Assembly: GCA_031374735.1 (NCBI GenBank)
Contig: JANMGQ010000109.1
Span: 1-64,000 of the forward strand
Length of the DNA: 64,000 nucleotides
Source of the DNA: JABFRJ01 sp031374735
GTDB taxonomy: Bacteria; Pseudomonadota; Alphaproteobacteria; Rhizobiales; Hyphomicrobiaceae
Direction: 5' to 3'
Shown here: piece by piece, positions 53,777 to 62,363 of the stretch
How the letters are laid out: each line of letters begins with the position of its first letter
Numbering within the stretch: the stretch's first letter is position 1
The notes under the pieces: generated by a model
The model's input: only the letters and a program-made list of their open reading frames with translations
Told to the model about the DNA's origin: nothing
The model's database searches: none
Position numbers and translations under genes: made by a program

Positions 53777-53899
53777 CCGGCCATGGCCGAACAGAAGCTG
53801 AAAAAGCATGGCTGGTGCGTCCGACGTTGCTTGGCGTTGCGTGTAGCACCGCCGAAGGCGGGCGTCACCGCCAGCGTCGCAGGCCAGCGCTTGCCGGTA

Positions 53900-54391
53900 T
53901 CAGCGTTTGCCTGAGGCAACCTTGCTATTGTTGTTGGCCACATGTCCGAGCCCATGCCGGCCATGGTTTGACAACAGGTGGTGACCTGCGAGGCGACCGG
54001 ACACCAACCAATAGACGAGACCGCCAACGAAGCCCTCGGTCAAGAATTTCAAGAGTGGCGCGTTGTTATCGAGCACTGACCAGGTGCCGCCCGTCTCGTT
54101 GTTGACCTGAATCCAGAAGCCGAGCAGCGCAATGCCGATGCCAACCGCCGCATAGTAGGCCCAATCGCGCCAGCGAGACACTTCGCCGAGGATAATCGGG
54201 ATGATGGCGAACGGAAACGCGAAGATGGCGGTGTGGGTTGCCAGGGCCCAGATGCGGTCAAGATGCAGGCCCGCAATCTCCGGCGCCAAGTCTGAGAGAT
54301 GGCTCGGCGTGAACGCAAACAGCAGCATCGTCAACGCCGCGGCGAAGCAGGCCAGGATGAAGCCGCTGAGAATACGGAAGATGCGTCCCAT
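53900..54391 (-). CDS. four-TM membrane protein of unknown function
   Basis: A 163-residue protein with four hydrophobic segments (about 5-28, 49-70, 78-97, 118-133) and a His-rich tail (AGHHLLSNHGRHGLGHVANN). The start MGRIFRILSGFILACFAAAL has GGACGTG just upstream. It resembles translocation or envelope accessory proteins seen across Rhizobiales, but I do not recognise a named family. The His cluster might bind a metal; that is speculation. It is 124 bp upstream of the DUF2628 gene. Confidence 0.65.
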   Translation of the reverse strand: MGRIFRILSGFILACFAAALTMLLFAFTPSHLSDLAPEIAGLHLDRIWALATHTAIFAFPFAIIPIILGEVSRWRDWAYYAAVGIGIALLGFWIQVNNETGGTWSVLDNNAPLLKFLTEGFVGGLVYWLVSGRLAGHHLLSNHGRHGLGHVANNNSKVASGKR

Positions 54392-54569
54392 GTGTCACGT
54401 CCTTGCATGATGTGCCGTGATGTAAGCCCGGACGGCCCGGGAAAACAATGGGAATCGATAGAACAGTTAACCAGGCAAGCAAGGTAAACCCGCCCGGGCG
54501 GCAGGAGCATCTCGCTGCAATCCGCTTGCTCATGGCTGGTGACAGGGGTATCGCCGCAGACAAACAACG

Positions 54570-55361
54570 ATGCGAGCAAGCACCCTGCCTCGATCTGCCG
54601 AGCAACGCCCGAAAGCCGAAACAGCCGGCCGCCAGCGCATTGACCTGGAACTGGTTGCACGTGGTCTCGTCGAAACACGCGCCAAGGCGCGGGACCTCGT
54701 CGTGCGCGGGTTCGTGCGCGTCGACACTGCAACGGTGACCAAGCCGGCCCACATGGTCGATGCCACCAACACCTTGCGTATTGACCGCACCGGCCCGGCT
54801 TACGTCTCGCGCGGCGCCGAAAAGCTGGTCGCCGGCCTCGCGGTGTTTGCCTTCATGGTGCGCGAGAGAACTGCGCTCGATATCGGCGCCTCCACCGGTG
54901 GCTTCACCGAAGTGCTGCTGCAGGCCGAGGCCGCAAAGGTCTATGCGGTCGACGTCGGCCGCGGACAGTTGCACCCGCGCCTTGCAGCCGATGCGCGCGT
55001 GGTATCACTCGAGGCAACAGATGCGCGCACCCTGAACGCGGCAATCGTGCCCGACCCCGTCGATGCCATTGTCTCCGATGTGAGCTTTATCTCGCTCACC
55101 AAAGCCTTGCCCTCAGCGCTTGCCATGGCCCGGCCCGGAGCCTGGCTGATTGCGCTGATCAAGCCGCAGTTTGAGGCCGGCCCCGCTCATGTCGGCAAAG
55201 GCGGTATCGTGCGCAATCCGGATGTCCATGCCAGCGTGGTTGAGGAGATCAGGCACTGGCTGGCGGTTGATATGGCTTGGACGGTTCGCGGCGTCGTGCC
55301 ATCGCCCATCACCGGCGGCGACGGCAACCGCGAATTCCTCATTGGAGCGACGAAGCCATGA
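54570..55361 (+). CDS. tlyA: TlyA-family rRNA (cytidine-2'-O)-methyltransferase
   Basis: A 263-residue protein with an N-terminal S4 RNA-binding domain (about 22-80: RIDLELVARGLVETRAKARDLVVRGFVRVD) and an RrmJ/FtsJ-type methyltransferase. The latter has SAM motif ALDIGASTGGFTEVLLQ, VSDVSFISLTKALPSAL and the KPQFEAG segment containing the catalytic Lys. TlyA methylates 16S C1409 and 23S C1920; many such proteins were formerly called haemolysins. Its stop overlaps the next methyltransferase start (ATGA). Confidence 0.92.
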   Translation: MRASTLPRSAEQRPKAETAGRQRIDLELVARGLVETRAKARDLVVRGFVRVDTATVTKPAHMVDATNTLRIDRTGPAYVSRGAEKLVAGLAVFAFMVRERTALDIGASTGGFTEVLLQAEAAKVYAVDVGRGQLHPRLAADARVVSLEATDARTLNAAIVPDPVDAIVSDVSFISLTKALPSALAMARPGAWLIALIKPQFEAGPAHVGKGGIVRNPDVHASVVEEIRHWLAVDMAWTVRGVVPSPITGGDGNREFLIGATKP

Positions 55362-56560
55362 CCGTGGTGCAGATTGACCGGCTCGACCGTTTCGCACAGG
55401 GCGTCAGCACGGTCGGGTCGACGGCGGGCGCATCTATTGCCGTGCGCGGCGCGTTGCCCGGCGACACCATCACGGACGGCATCAACGACGAGGCGAGCCC
55501 GCACCGCGTCACGCCGCCCTGCCAGCACTTTGGCACGTGCGGCGGCTGCATTGCGCAGCACATGTCGGCGACGCTGTATCAGCAGTGGAAGCACGACCTC
55601 GTCATCCGCGGCTTTCGCGATCACGGCTTGTCGCCATCCATCGAGCCGCTTGTCATCGTGCCGCCTCGTTCGCGACGTCGGGCCAAATTCTCGGTCACGG
55701 CAAAGGAACTTGGCTTTCATGCTCCGGCCGACACGAAAGTGATCGATCTCGCCGCCTGCCCCGTCGTGACGCCGCGCATCGAGGCAGCCCTGCCCAAACT
55801 GCGCGCCATTATCGCAGCCATCGGGGCACCCACCGCCGAGACGCGGATCTCGGTCGCCGATCTCGACGGCGGCTTGGACGTCGTCGTCACGGACCTCAAG
55901 ACCGAACTCACGGCCAAGCGGTTGACCGCCTTGGCCAACCTCGCGGCAGCGGCCGGCTTAGCTCGCCTCACAGTCGGCACGGACACGATTGTCACGCGCA
56001 CGCAGCCGCGCCTCGTCACGTCGGCTGGCGCCATTCCGCTGGCGCCGGATGGTTTCTTTCAGGCGGTCGCTGAGGCGGAGCAAGCGATCGTCACGGCCGT
56101 TCTCGCGGGCTTGCCGCCAAAAGTGAAGCGTATCGCGGATTTGTTCGCGGGCACGGGCACTCTGTCGCTGCCGCTCGCCCGGCTCGCGCGCGTGCTGGCG
56201 GCCGACACCGAAAAAGCGGCCCTCGACAGCCTCGTGCAGGCAACACGCAACACCCAGGGTTTGAAGCCCGTTGAAACGCTGCGGCGAGACCTGTTCCGCG
56301 AGCCTTTATCGCCAAAAGAGTTGGAGCCGTTCGATGCCGTCGTGCTGGACCCGCCTTATGCGGGCGCCAAGGCGCAATGCGAGAAACTGGCGGCATCAAA
56401 GGTCAAGTCGGTGATCATCGTCTCGTGCCACCCGGGGACGTTGGCCCGCGACGTGAAAATTCTGATCGACGGCGGGTTCGATTTGAATCGCGTGACGCCC
56501 ATTGATCAGTTTGTGTGGTCGAACCATGTCGAGGCGGTTGCTGTGCTGCGCCGTGCTTGA
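55358..56560 (+). CDS. rlmD: 23S rRNA (uracil-C5)-methyltransferase, RlmD/TrmA family
   Basis: A 400-residue RNA m5U methyltransferase. From the coupled ATG 55358 it begins with a short TRAM-like region, then the iron-sulfur cluster cysteines (CQHFGTCGGC, with a fourth in AACPVV) and the RlmD N-terminal domain. The Rossmann core has DLFAGTGTLSLPLAR, LDPPYAGAKAQCEKLAAS and the C-terminal VSCHPGTLARDV with the nucleophilic Cys. The four-base overlap with tlyA couples two rRNA modifiers. Whether it targets U1939 or U747 is not determinable. Confidence 0.88.
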   Translation: MTVVQIDRLDRFAQGVSTVGSTAGASIAVRGALPGDTITDGINDEASPHRVTPPCQHFGTCGGCIAQHMSATLYQQWKHDLVIRGFRDHGLSPSIEPLVIVPPRSRRRAKFSVTAKELGFHAPADTKVIDLAACPVVTPRIEAALPKLRAIIAAIGAPTAETRISVADLDGGLDVVVTDLKTELTAKRLTALANLAAAAGLARLTVGTDTIVTRTQPRLVTSAGAIPLAPDGFFQAVAEAEQAIVTAVLAGLPPKVKRIADLFAGTGTLSLPLARLARVLAADTEKAALDSLVQATRNTQGLKPVETLRRDLFREPLSPKELEPFDAVVLDPPYAGAKAQCEKLAASKVKSVIIVSCHPGTLARDVKILIDGGFDLNRVTPIDQFVWSNHVEAVAVLRRA

Positions 56561-56615
56561 CAGGGGCGCGCTGCCGACCGCACAGCGATGCGATATCCAC
56601 AAGGCCAGAGGCACC

Positions 56616-57485
56616 ATGATCATCACCCGCAAAGATCGCGTGCTTGTGCTCGGCATCACCGGCAAGCAAGGCACGTTCTGGGCCGAAAAGATGGCGGCCT
56701 ATGGCACCAACATCGCCGGCGGTGTGAACCCCAAGCGCGCCGGTGAAACGCATCTCGGGAAACCTGTCTGGGGCTCAGCAGTAGAGGCTGCCAAGGCTGG
56801 CGCCCTTGAGGTTGCGATCATGTTCATACCGCCTATGGGCGTGAAGGAGGCAGCGCTGGACGCCATCGCAGCCGGGGTCAAGACGCTGGTCTGCCTCACC
56901 GAGCACGTCCCGGTGCACGACACGATGTATGTGCTCGCGGCGGCGAAAGAGAGTGGTTGCCGCGTCGTTGGCCCCAATACAGCAGGGCTCGTGACGACAG
57001 GTGAAACCTTCGTCGGTTTCATGCCCGCGTTCAATCCCAAAGTCTTCCAGCCTGGTGATGTCGGCGTCATTTCGCGCTCGGGGTCGCTCGGCACACTCCT
57101 GTGCCTCAACCTGGTGCAGGCGGGGCTCGGCATTTCCTCGTTCATCGGCATCGGCGGCGATCCCGTCATCGGCACGACCACGCGCGACGCGCTGATGGCC
57201 CTCGACGCTGATCCCAAGACCAAGCGCATCGCGCTGGTCGGCGAGATTGGCGGCACGATGGAAGAAGAAGCCGCCGAGTATGCCAAAACGATGAAAAAAC
57301 CCGTGGCGGCCTTCATTGCCGGAGCGGCGTCACCCGAAGGCAAGAAAATGGGCCATGCGGGCGCCATCGTGGTCGGCAACCGGGGCAGCTACGCGAGCAA
57401 GAAGTCCGCGCTCGAAGCCGCCCATGTGGTGGTAACCGCAACACCAAACGGTGTCGTCGACGCTTTGAAGGCCCATCGCGTCTGA
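56616..57485 (+). CDS. CoA-ligase alpha-subunit-like protein (SucD/MtkB family), unpaired
   Basis: A 289-residue protein of succinyl-CoA synthetase alpha type: N-terminal CoA-binding Rossmann domain (VLVLGITGKQGTFWAEKM), the P-loop-like SRSGSLGT, EIGGTMEEEAAEYAK, and the phosphohistidine loop KKMGHAGAIV. It is the right length for SucD or malate thiokinase MtkB. But the beta subunit normally encoded just upstream is absent: the neighbours are rRNA methyltransferase and ycjX genes. The catalytic His is retained, so it may pair with a distant beta subunit. The first ATG after rlmD (56616) is taken. Confidence 0.8.
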   Translation: MIITRKDRVLVLGITGKQGTFWAEKMAAYGTNIAGGVNPKRAGETHLGKPVWGSAVEAAKAGALEVAIMFIPPMGVKEAALDAIAAGVKTLVCLTEHVPVHDTMYVLAAAKESGCRVVGPNTAGLVTTGETFVGFMPAFNPKVFQPGDVGVISRSGSLGTLLCLNLVQAGLGISSFIGIGGDPVIGTTTRDALMALDADPKTKRIALVGEIGGTMEEEAAEYAKTMKKPVAAFIAGAASPEGKKMGHAGAIVVGNRGSYASKKSALEAAHVVVTATPNGVVDALKAHRV

Positions 57486-57667
57486 TGTCCAGCCCGCACA
57501 GGGCGAACTGAGCGATGGCGATCTGAGACACGCATTCTTGCCGCCCGGCCCGCGAGCACATATGTGTCTGCGACATACGCCGAGCCCTTGTACAGAGCAC
57601 GCGTGGCATCAAGGGGGCTCGCCTGAGCACGCCGCAGCCGACATTCGCTGATCTTCTGACGCCGACG

Positions 57668-59056
57668 GTGCGTCTCGGCGTGACAGGCTTGTCGCGCGCG
57701 GGAAAAACTGTGTTCATCACCGCTTTGGTGCGCAACCTGCTGAGCGGCGGGCGGCTGCCGTTCTTCTCTGTCATGGGCGAGAACCGTTTCCACCGCGCCT
57801 ACCTGGAGCCACAACCCGACGACGACGTGCCGCGCTTTCCTTACGAAGATCATCTCAGCCGCCTTGCTGCCGATCCGCCCCAGTGGCCGGCCGGAACAAC
57901 GCGCATCAGCCAACTGCGTGTGACCATCGAGTACACCTCGAAACGGCTCATCCGCACCGTCGCCGGGCGCATGACGGGTGGGGTCAATCGCCTGCACGTC
58001 GATATCGTCGACTATCCCGGCGAATGGATCGTCGATCTCGCGTTGCTCAGCCAAGATTACGCGACCTGGGCCAACCGCGCCATTGTTGACGCGCGCGCGC
58101 CGGAGCGGCGAGGGGCTGCATCCGAGTTCGTGTCGTTCGTCGAGGACCCGAAGCGGCTCGGCGCCGATCCCGAACAGGTTGCGATCGAGGGCGCGCGGCT
58201 GTTCACCCGGCACTTGTCGTCAGCGCGCGCATCAGCGCCAGCCTTGTCGTCGCTGACGCCAGGGCGCTTTCTGATGCCGGGGGATCTCGACGGCTCGCCG
58301 CTGCTGACGTTCTTCCCGCTACCTGAGGGATACGCCGACGGCCCGCTGCGCCGCCTGCTGACGACACGCTTCGAGAGCTACAAAAGCAAGATCGTGCGAC
58401 CGTTCTTTCGCGATCACTTCGCCAAGCTCGATCGACAGATTGTGCTGATGGACGCGCTCGCGGCTCTCAATCGAGGGCCGGCTGGCGTGCGGGAGTTGGC
58501 GGACGCCATGGCGCTCGTGCTTGAGCCGTTCCGGACCGGGGCCAAGACCTTCGGCCTCAATCTGTTCCGGCCACGCATCGACCGTATCGTGTTCGCCGCG
58601 ACGAAGGCCGATCATCTCAATCGCCAAAGCCACGAGCGCCTCGAGTCCCTCATGCGGGTGCTGGCCAATCGCGCAATCCTGAAGGCGTCAGATGCTGGCG
58701 CCGACGTACAGGTGTTGGCCATGGCTGCAATCCGCTCGACGCGCGAAGCAGAAATCGCAGCCAACGGAGAAGCGCTGCCGTGCATCGTCGGCGTGCCGCT
58801 TGCTGGCGAGCACGTCGGCAACGTGACATTCGACGGCAAGACCGAGACGGCGCTGTTTCCGGGCGACCTGCCGGCCGATCCGAAGTCGCTGCTGACAGAC
58901 AAGGCCACCGGCGGCATTTCAGCCGACGACGTGCGCGCACTGACGTTCCGCCCGCCACGACTGATCCTGCAAACCGGCGGCGGTCAGCAGCCCGCGCCGC
59001 CCCACATCCGGCTCGACCGTGCGCTCGAGTTTTTGATTGGAGACCGGTTGAGATGA
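57668..59056 (+). CDS. ycjX: YcjX-like P-loop NTPase (DUF463)
   Basis: A protein of at least 462 residues with Walker A GLSRAGKT, RFPYEDHL, DIVDYPGEW (Walker B-like) and the C-terminal FVAATKADHL (NKxD-like) motif of the DUF463 family. The ORF as listed opens at GTG 57668 only eight residues before the P-loop. Homologues carry 15-40 more residues there, and an in-frame CTG at 57623 has AAGGGGG five bases upstream; translation may begin there. YcjX-type proteins pair with YcjF, encoded downstream, and are linked to envelope stress. It is likely an inner-membrane-associated GTPase-like protein. Confidence 0.85.
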   Translation: MRLGVTGLSRAGKTVFITALVRNLLSGGRLPFFSVMGENRFHRAYLEPQPDDDVPRFPYEDHLSRLAADPPQWPAGTTRISQLRVTIEYTSKRLIRTVAGRMTGGVNRLHVDIVDYPGEWIVDLALLSQDYATWANRAIVDARAPERRGAASEFVSFVEDPKRLGADPEQVAIEGARLFTRHLSSARASAPALSSLTPGRFLMPGDLDGSPLLTFFPLPEGYADGPLRRLLTTRFESYKSKIVRPFFRDHFAKLDRQIVLMDALAALNRGPAGVRELADAMALVLEPFRTGAKTFGLNLFRPRIDRIVFAATKADHLNRQSHERLESLMRVLANRAILKASDAGADVQVLAMAAIRSTREAEIAANGEALPCIVGVPLAGEHVGNVTFDGKTETALFPGDLPADPKSLLTDKATGGISADDVRALTFRPPRLILQTGGGQQPAPPHIRLDRALEFLIGDRLR

Positions 59057-59105
59057 CTACCCGTTCGCGGCAATCGATTCAGGGCCAGTTGGTGAGAGAG
59101 GTAGG

Positions 59106-59204
59106 CTCCACTTCCCTCTCCCCCACGTCTGGAAGAGAGGGCAAAGGTCTGCCGCGCGCGAAAGCGCGGCGGACCGAGGGTGAGGGGCGGCTGCTTGCTC
59201 GAAC
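59106..59204 (+). repeat. family-A element, full copy (A8)
   Basis: CTCCACTTCCCTCTCCCC, loop, AGAGAGGG, CAAA, second stem GGTCTGCCGCGC/GCGCGGCGGACC (one wobble), then GAGGGTGAGGGGCGGCTGC and TTGCTCG. It is head to head with A9 between ycjX and ycjF. Confidence 0.85.
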
Positions 59205-59245
59205 GGCGCGCCATCTACTCGCACTGTCCACGAAGGCAGTACACC

Positions 59246-59343
59246 CGAGCAAGCGGCAGCCCCTCACCCACTATCCAGCAGTCGCGCGCGACTGCTGGAT
59301 AGTTTTCCTCTCCCCTCAACGTGGGGAGAGAGGGAAGTGGAGC
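59246..59343 (-). repeat. family-A element, full copy, inverted (A9)
   Basis: On the minus strand it has the same plan; its second stem (59271-59302) is a perfect 32-base palindrome with 16-bp arms (CTATCCAGCAGTCGCG and complement) and no loop. That stem has no sequence in common with those of A3, A4, A7 or A8. Confidence 0.88.
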
Positions 59344-59500
59344 GCGATGTCGACTGGATCACTCCGCTCCCGGTTACGATGTCTGAATACGATGGCACGC
59401 CGAGAAGGGACGGGGTGGGTGGTGGGAAACGCGACGGCTGATTTTGCGCTCCGCTTGCTACGCACTGGGCAGCTCAAGCAGACACTCCCGGAGCACGCTC

Positions 59501-60541
59501 ATGACTGACGCGCCCCGCAAGCCGCGTGTGTTCAAGATCGACGATCCCGGTCTGAAAGAAATCACGCCTCCGCCTGACACGACCGATCATGGCCCCGAGC
59601 CCACGTCGCAAGCCGCCCCGCCATCTGCGATGCCGGCGCGCTTCGATCTCGACCGCGGCATCCGTTGGGGCTCGCTGCTGTTCGCGGCACTGACAGCCGC
59701 ATCGAGCCTTGCGTTGACCATATGGTTCTATCGCCTCGTGTCGGTCGCTATCTGGCAGGACGACTGGATCGGCTGGACCTTGCGCATCCTGGTCGGTGTG
59801 GCCGCGTTCGCGGCGCTGATGCTGCTTCTGCGCGAGCTGTTCGGCTTCTTCCGATTGAAGAAACTCGGCAAGCTGAAGACAGAGGTGACAGCGGCAATCG
59901 CCACGCCAACGGCCAAGGGCGATCAAGCCATCGCGGCACGACTGCTGTCGCTCTATGGCAAACGCCCTGAGTTGCGCTGGCAGGCTCAGAAACTGACGGA
60001 GCACACCCGCGATGTGCACGACCCCGGCGCGCTTCTCCATCTCGCCGATCGCGACCTGATGCCCGAAATCGACGGCGCAGCGCGGCGGCTGATCACGGCC
60101 GCGGCCCGCCGGGTCGCGATGGTCACGGCCTTTTCGCCGTTCGCCATGCTCGCCTTTGGTTTCGTGGCGGTTGAGAATATCCGTATGATCCGCAAAGTCG
60201 CCGAGATCTATGGCGGACGGCCCGGGTTCGCAGCGAGCGTCGGCCTGACACGGCGCGTCATCCTGCACCTGCTCGCCTCAGGCAGCCTCGCGTTGACAGA
60301 CGACCTTTTGGGCCAGTTTATCGGGCAAGGTGTGCTGCAGCGCCTGTCACGCCGGCTCGGAGAGGGTGTGTTCAACGGCACTGTTACGGCGCGGGTCGGC
60401 GTCGCAGCGATCGATGTGTTGCGGCCGCTACCTTATCTCGCGGCCCGGCCCGTGCGCGCACGCGACATCGTTGCAGAAGCGCTTTCGGATCTCTGGGGGA
60501 GTACCAAAAAGGGCGACGGTATGATGGGCCGGGACATGTGA
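59501..60541 (+). CDS. ycjF: YcjF-like membrane protein (TIGR01620/DUF697)
   Basis: A 346-residue inner-membrane protein. A cytosolic Pro-rich N-terminus (MTDAPRKPRVFKIDDPGLKE) leads to two membrane segments near residues 62-90 and 98-117, then a DUF697 helical domain (RLITAAARRVAMVTAFSPFAMLAFGFVAVENIRMIRKVAEIYGGRPG) with further hydrophobic helices. It ends VRARDIVAEALSDLW. The ATG 59501 has GGAG ten bases upstream. It is the usual partner of YcjX; here 444 bp containing two inverted repeats separate them, so co-transcription is likely but unproven. Confidence 0.83.
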   Translation: MTDAPRKPRVFKIDDPGLKEITPPPDTTDHGPEPTSQAAPPSAMPARFDLDRGIRWGSLLFAALTAASSLALTIWFYRLVSVAIWQDDWIGWTLRILVGVAAFAALMLLLRELFGFFRLKKLGKLKTEVTAAIATPTAKGDQAIAARLLSLYGKRPELRWQAQKLTEHTRDVHDPGALLHLADRDLMPEIDGAARRLITAAARRVAMVTAFSPFAMLAFGFVAVENIRMIRKVAEIYGGRPGFAASVGLTRRVILHLLASGSLALTDDLLGQFIGQGVLQRLSRRLGEGVFNGTVTARVGVAAIDVLRPLPYLAARPVRARDIVAEALSDLWGSTKKGDGMMGRDM

Positions 60542-60582
60542 CGGTGGGCGTGTGACGGTGGGATTGATCGTGGGATTGATCG
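60538..60582 (+). repeat. short tandem repeats after ycjF
   Basis: GTGACGGTGGG occurs twice 14 bp apart, overlapping a perfect tandem of TGGGATTGATCG (60559-60582). It overlaps the ycjF stop codon. Confidence 0.75.
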
Positions 60583-60775
60583 GTGACAGTCGCGTCTCGG
60601 ATATCAGGTTGACGACGGCACTTGACCCATGACGTCTGCAGTGAAACGACGCGATCGGATCGCTGCTGACGTGGACAACTTGGCGCAAGCTTGGAAGTTG
60701 TGCAGTAGCTGCCAGCGCAGTGTTTTTGTACGCTGAGTTCTGACCAACCACAGGAATGACTGACCGAGATTGCCC

Positions 60776-61030
60776 ATGACGCGCAAAGCACGAGACGCAA
60801 GTGAGCCGGATTGGCTCAATCCGGCCAATGATCGAAGAACGCCGTTCACTGATGCCGAACTCGACGGACTGGCCTCGGACTTTCTCGCGATGAACATGGA
60901 CGTTGCGGTTTGGAAGGCCCTCATCACGAGGGGCGGCGAACTCGAAGCACTTGCGGTCGTGAAGCAGCGACTTGCCGCGCAAGACACGAACAGCTTGATC
61001 AACTGGCACCCTAGCGGGTCAAAGCACTGA
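60776..61030 (+). CDS. small hypothetical protein (84 aa)
   Basis: The frame reads MTRKARDASEPDWLNPANDRR.. to ..TNSLINWHPSGSKH. It is polar and helical, with a C-terminal half (AVWKALITRGGELEALAVVKQRLAAQD) that looks like a folded helical bundle. There is no signal or membrane segment. ATG 60776 is preferred to the TTG two codons earlier. I do not recognise the family. It is the only gene between ycjF and the convergent gmd-rmd unit. Confidence 0.6.
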   Translation: MTRKARDASEPDWLNPANDRRTPFTDAELDGLASDFLAMNMDVAVWKALITRGGELEALAVVKQRLAAQDTNSLINWHPSGSKH

Positions 61031-61077
61031 CCCTTCGATACGGGGCTCGGCGGCGGCTGGTTCGACAGCGCCAACGG

Positions 61078-61326
61078 TCAATCCCATTTACAGACATCGG
61101 GGCCGCCGCAGTTGGTGACACTTGCCATGCCGCCAACACTGTCGGGCCTCGGAGCCATTGCGTCGCAGCGATCCACACCAAAGTGCCGCGCGATTTGGCG
61201 CACGATGGGGTCCGAGCCTTTGAGGTCCGTCGCTTTAATCTTTTTTCCGAACGCCGCATTGTAAAGTGCAACGTAATCGTCCTGGGCGAAAAGGTCCTCA
61301 ATTGCGCGATATAGAGTTCGCGCTTT
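61078..61326 (-). pseudogene. headless coding-like frame, candidate gene remnant
   Basis: On the minus strand a frame of 82 sense codons reads KARTLYRAIEDLFAQDDYVAL.. to ..TNCGGPDVCKWD and stops at 61078. Its composition is like a real soluble protein with two Cys near the end. It is bounded upstream by a TAA directly before the first codon (61327-61329) and has no ATG/GTG/TTG near its start. So it is either the 3' part of a broken gene or uses a rare start (ATT at residue 9). No family recognised. Confidence 0.35.
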
Positions 61327-61397
61327 TTAAAATGGCTAAATCGCAAGAAGTGAAACCGGAGGTCCGAGTCGCGCCTCCTCGTCCCGGCCACTGAGCC

Positions 61398-62354
61398 TCA
61401 CCCTGCCACCCTGCTCCGTTGATCCGCCAACACGTCGGCGAGCGTCGCAGCAAATGGCCGTTGCGGCGACCAGCCAAGTACGTGCTTCGCCGCTGAGGCG
61501 TCGCCAACATAGCGCGGGATGTCGCCCGGGCGCATGCGCGCCGGGTCGGCTTCGACGCGGATGGGTGTGTGGCTCAGTGCCAGCAAGCCATCGAGCACGG
61601 CCTGCATGCGGCGCGGCACGCCGGAGGCAAGATTGAGGATCGTGCCGCTTGTCAGTGTTTCCGAGCGTTGGATCGCCCCCAGATAGGCGTCGACGACGTC
61701 GCCCACATCGAGAAAATCGCGTTCGGCTGAGAGATCGCCGACACGAATGATGGGCTCGGCCTTGCCAGCTTCGATGCGTGCAATCTGGGCTGCGAACGAG
61801 GGTACAGCAAAGGCTTCGGTCTGGCCGGCGCCGGTGTGGTTGAACGGGCGGAAGCGGATGGCGTTGAGGCCGCTTGCGGCCATGGCGCCAAGCCCGAGAT
61901 CTGCGGCGGCCTTGGTTGCCGCATAGGCATTCGAAGGCGCCAGAAGAGCTGCTTCGTCCAGCGAGGCGACGTCGCGCGCGGTCGCGCCGTATACGAGGCC
62001 GGAGCCGGCGAACATCAGCCACGTCTTGGGCGTCTCGGTGAGGATCGCCGATGCAAGGCCAATGGTGGCCGTGACATTGGTTTGCCAGATGCCGCGGGCA
62101 TCACCGGCTCCCGGCACCGGGGATGAGATGCCAGCGAGATGCAGTACGTGGGTCGGGCGATAGTCGCGCAGCACTGCACGCGTTGCAGCATGGTTCTCGA
62201 CATCAAGACCGACGAAGTGTGTGCCGTCCGCCTCGCTGCAGGCGATCCGGGCCGTCGCCTGCACATCAATGCCGGGTACACCTTGCGCCGCCGCAAGCAC
62301 GTGACGGCCAACAAAGCCGTTCGCGCCCGTAACCAGCAATCGAATGGTGGACAT
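61398..62354 (-). CDS. rmd: NAD-dependent epimerase/dehydratase, GDP-4-keto-6-deoxymannose reductase-like
   Basis: A 318-residue extended SDR: LLVTGANGFVGRHVL (NAD(P) Rossmann), HLAGISSP, FAGSGLVYG (catalytic Ser region) and YAATKAAAD (YxxxK). FRPFNHTGAGQ is the motif typical of GDP-deoxyhexose reductases. It should reduce the Gmd product to GDP-D-rhamnose (Rmd) rather than epimerise it to fucose, as the sequence resembles Rmd. It lies nine bases after gmd with GAGGG before its ATG, so they form one operon feeding surface polysaccharide synthesis. Confidence 0.85.
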   Translation of the reverse strand: MSTIRLLVTGANGFVGRHVLAAAQGVPGIDVQATARIACSEADGTHFVGLDVENHAATRAVLRDYRPTHVLHLAGISSPVPGAGDARGIWQTNVTATIGLASAILTETPKTWLMFAGSGLVYGATARDVASLDEAALLAPSNAYAATKAAADLGLGAMAASGLNAIRFRPFNHTGAGQTEAFAVPSFAAQIARIEAGKAEPIIRVGDLSAERDFLDVGDVVDAYLGAIQRSETLTSGTILNLASGVPRRMQAVLDGLLALSHTPIRVEADPARMRPGDIPRYVGDASAAKHVLGWSPQRPFAATLADVLADQRSRVAG

Positions 62355-62363
62355 GACCAGCCC

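Noticed and set aside
61011..61391. 126-codon minus-strand frame
   Set aside because: It overlaps another minus-strand frame (61078-61326) with far more protein-like composition; this one is Arg/Thr/Ser-rich.
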